Part shown: positions 4,275-5,150 of the stretch, in pieces | Numbering within the stretch: the stretch's first letter is position 1 | Layout: each line of letters opens with the position of its first letter | NCBI GenBank assembly: GCA_027001345.1 | Contig: JALTMS010000623.1 | Span: forward strand, 5,006 to 10,155 | Direction of reading: 5' to 3' | From: Acidobacteriota bacterium | GTDB taxonomy: Bacteria > Acidobacteriota > Polarisedimenticolia > J045 | Length of the DNA stretch: 5,150 nt | The notes under the pieces: model-generated | The model's database searches: none | The model's input: only the letters and a program-made list of their open reading frames with translations | What the model was told of the DNA's origin: nothing | Position numbers and translations under genes: made by a program

Positions 4275-5150
4275 TCAGCGACTCCGAATCCGGGCCCGGA
4301 CGATCTTCACGTCGTGGTAATAGTGGTGCAGGATCTCCCGCCACTCGGCGCCACGCAGGGCCATGCCGTAGGCTCCGACCTGACACAGGCCGACACCATG
4401 CCCCCATCCACGGCCGGAAAAGATCGCCCGGCGCAGGCTGCCGTCCTCGTCGTGCTGCACCTCGATCGAAAAGAGGGTTTCGGGTAGATCGAGAGCGCGC
4501 CGGATACGGAAGCCCTCCACCTGGGCGGTGCCTCCACTGCCCTCCACCTCGAGCAACGCCACCCGCCCCGAAACGCCTCGGGCGACGACTCGCAGATCTC
4601 TCAGACGCCCGACGGGGGCCACCCGGCCGAGGCTTTTTTCGAGTTCGCTCCGGCTCCTGGTCTTCTCCCAGCGGTAGCGCCGGGAAAAGCGGTCGTCGGA
4701 AGCACTCTTGCGCTCCTCGACGGCCAGCACCTGCAATCTCCCGCGGGGATCGCCGGCAAAACGCACCCGGTCGCCGGCGAGCAGCTCGACCTCCGCTGCC
4801 AGGTGCCAGCGCCCACCGCTGCGAACCAGCAGCCAGGGAACGAGATCGAGGCTCCAGGCCCTCGACGCGCGCCGCTGGCGAATCGTCAGCTTGCCCCGGT
4901 GCAGTCGACGCACGTTCCCTCGCATCAGGGGTGCGACAGCGTAGCGGTCGGCGAGGGCCACGATCCACGCCAGCATCTCTCGCCGGGACACTTCGCCGTC
5001 GGGTTCGAGGCGGCCGCTGTTCGGCGGCAGCAAGATCTCCCGCACCAGCAACTCGGCCAGCGAGGCCCGCTCCTCGTCGCTCAGCGAACCCAGGCCGCTG
5101 AGCCCTCCGAGCACCCAGCGCTCATCCCCCGGGGCCACCTCCCCCCACCC
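4275..5150 (-). CDS. SpoIID/LytB-domain protein, C-terminal part (truncated by window edge)
   Basis: The frame is open to the right edge, giving the last 291 residues (numbered here from the edge) of a protein related to SpoIID, a lytic transglycosylase acting on peptidoglycan stripped of stem peptides, and to the amidase enhancer LytB. Residues about 155-285 match the C-terminal half of the SpoIID/LytB domain: RYRWEKTRSRSEL (158-170), a VVARGVSGRVALLEVEG strand pair, then GRGWGHGVGLCQVGAYGMAL (246-265) and EILHHYYHDVKI near the end. The N-terminal half with the catalytic glutamate is not in the window. Ahead of the domain are a helical segment resembling an S-layer-homology-type repeat (VSRREMLAWIVALADRYAV, 54-72) and a beta-rich stretch (about 100-150). 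A GTG at 5138 preceded by GGGGGAG could be mistaken for a start, but a protein beginning there would lack half the domain. The stop is 3 bases before miaA. Role in cell-wall remodelling is inferred; the organism need not sporulate. Confidence 0.85.
   Translation of the reverse strand, partial: GWGEVAPGDERWVLGGLSGLGSLSDEERASLAELLVREILLPPNSGRLEPDGEVSRREMLAWIVALADRYAVAPLMRGNVRRLHRGKLTIRQRRASRAWSLDLVPWLLVRSGGRWHLAAEVELLAGDRVRFAGDPRGRLQVLAVEERKSASDDRFSRRYRWEKTRSRSELEKSLGRVAPVGRLRDLRVVARGVSGRVALLEVEGSGGTAQVEGFRIRRALDLPETLFSIEVQHDEDGSLRRAIFSGRGWGHGVGLCQVGAYGMALRGAEWREILHHYYHDVKIVRARIRSR

Noticed and set aside
3283..4968. Very long open minus-strand frame running through miaA and the spoIID-like gene, in frame with hfq
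   Set aside because: It overlaps miaA and the spoIID-like gene in another frame, and its translation is low-complexity Arg/Gly/Ala/Pro typical of GC-rich shadow frames. Only the last 76 codons, from ATG 3282, match a known protein (Hfq).
5136..5138. GTG as the true start of the spoIID-like gene
   Set aside because: A GGGGGAG abuts the codon directly, leaving no spacer, the frame stays open to the window edge, and the resulting protein would lack the N-terminal half of the SpoIID domain and a signal peptide.
1..5150. Search for a novel multi-gene system, mobile element, CRISPR array, tRNA or riboswitch
   Set aside because: All genes belong to known conserved families, spacing is tight, and composition looks even throughout. 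I saw no array of repeats, tRNA-like cloverleaf, insertion sequence ends or anomalous block.

Overview
The window is a GC-rich stretch of bacterial housekeeping DNA with six protein genes, all intact except for the two cut by the window edges. Almost every base is coding. The combination of a type IV pilus retraction-type ATPase, a miaA-hfq pair, a MutS2 homologue and a SpoIID/LytB-domain protein with the ending GHGVGLCQVGAYGMA suggests a Gram-negative-type, high-GC bacterium. My best guess is Acidobacteriota or a neighbouring phylum. That is inference from protein style only; no rRNA or lineage marker is present.

Layout, left to right: (1) 1-846, minus strand: the N-terminal 282 residues of MutS2, running off the left edge. 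(2) 836-1459, minus strand: a complete CDP-alcohol phosphatidyltransferase of PgsA type, whose stop overlaps the mutS2 start by 11 bases, so the order of transcription is pgsA then mutS2. (3) 1460-1563: a short divergent intergenic region holding candidate promoters in both directions around the palindrome TAGATTCTA, plus small repeats. (4) 1564-3039, plus strand: a PilT-family ATPase with an unusual C-terminal coiled-coil tail. (5) 3052-3282, minus strand: Hfq, converging on pilT with only 12 bases between the stop codons. (6) 3315-4271, minus strand: MiaA. (7) 4275-5150, minus strand: the C-terminal 291 residues of a SpoIID/LytB-domain protein, running off the right edge. Genes 7, 6 and 5 form a tight co-directional series, spoIID-like then miaA then hfq.

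The genes belong to different processes: DNA maintenance (MutS2), acidic phospholipid synthesis (PgsA), pilus dynamics (PilT), tRNA modification (MiaA), RNA chaperoning (Hfq) and cell-wall processing (SpoIID-like). The miaA-hfq adjacency is a well-known conserved pair. I see no mobile element, CRISPR array, RNA gene, toxin or defence module, and no convincing new multi-gene system. The points most worth a second look are the coiled-coil tail and GENRD variant of the PilT protein, a near-consensus promoter placed so that the hfq transcript would be leaderless, the Trp replacing the usual distal-face Tyr in Hfq, and a strong hairpin that begins inside the miaA start codon.
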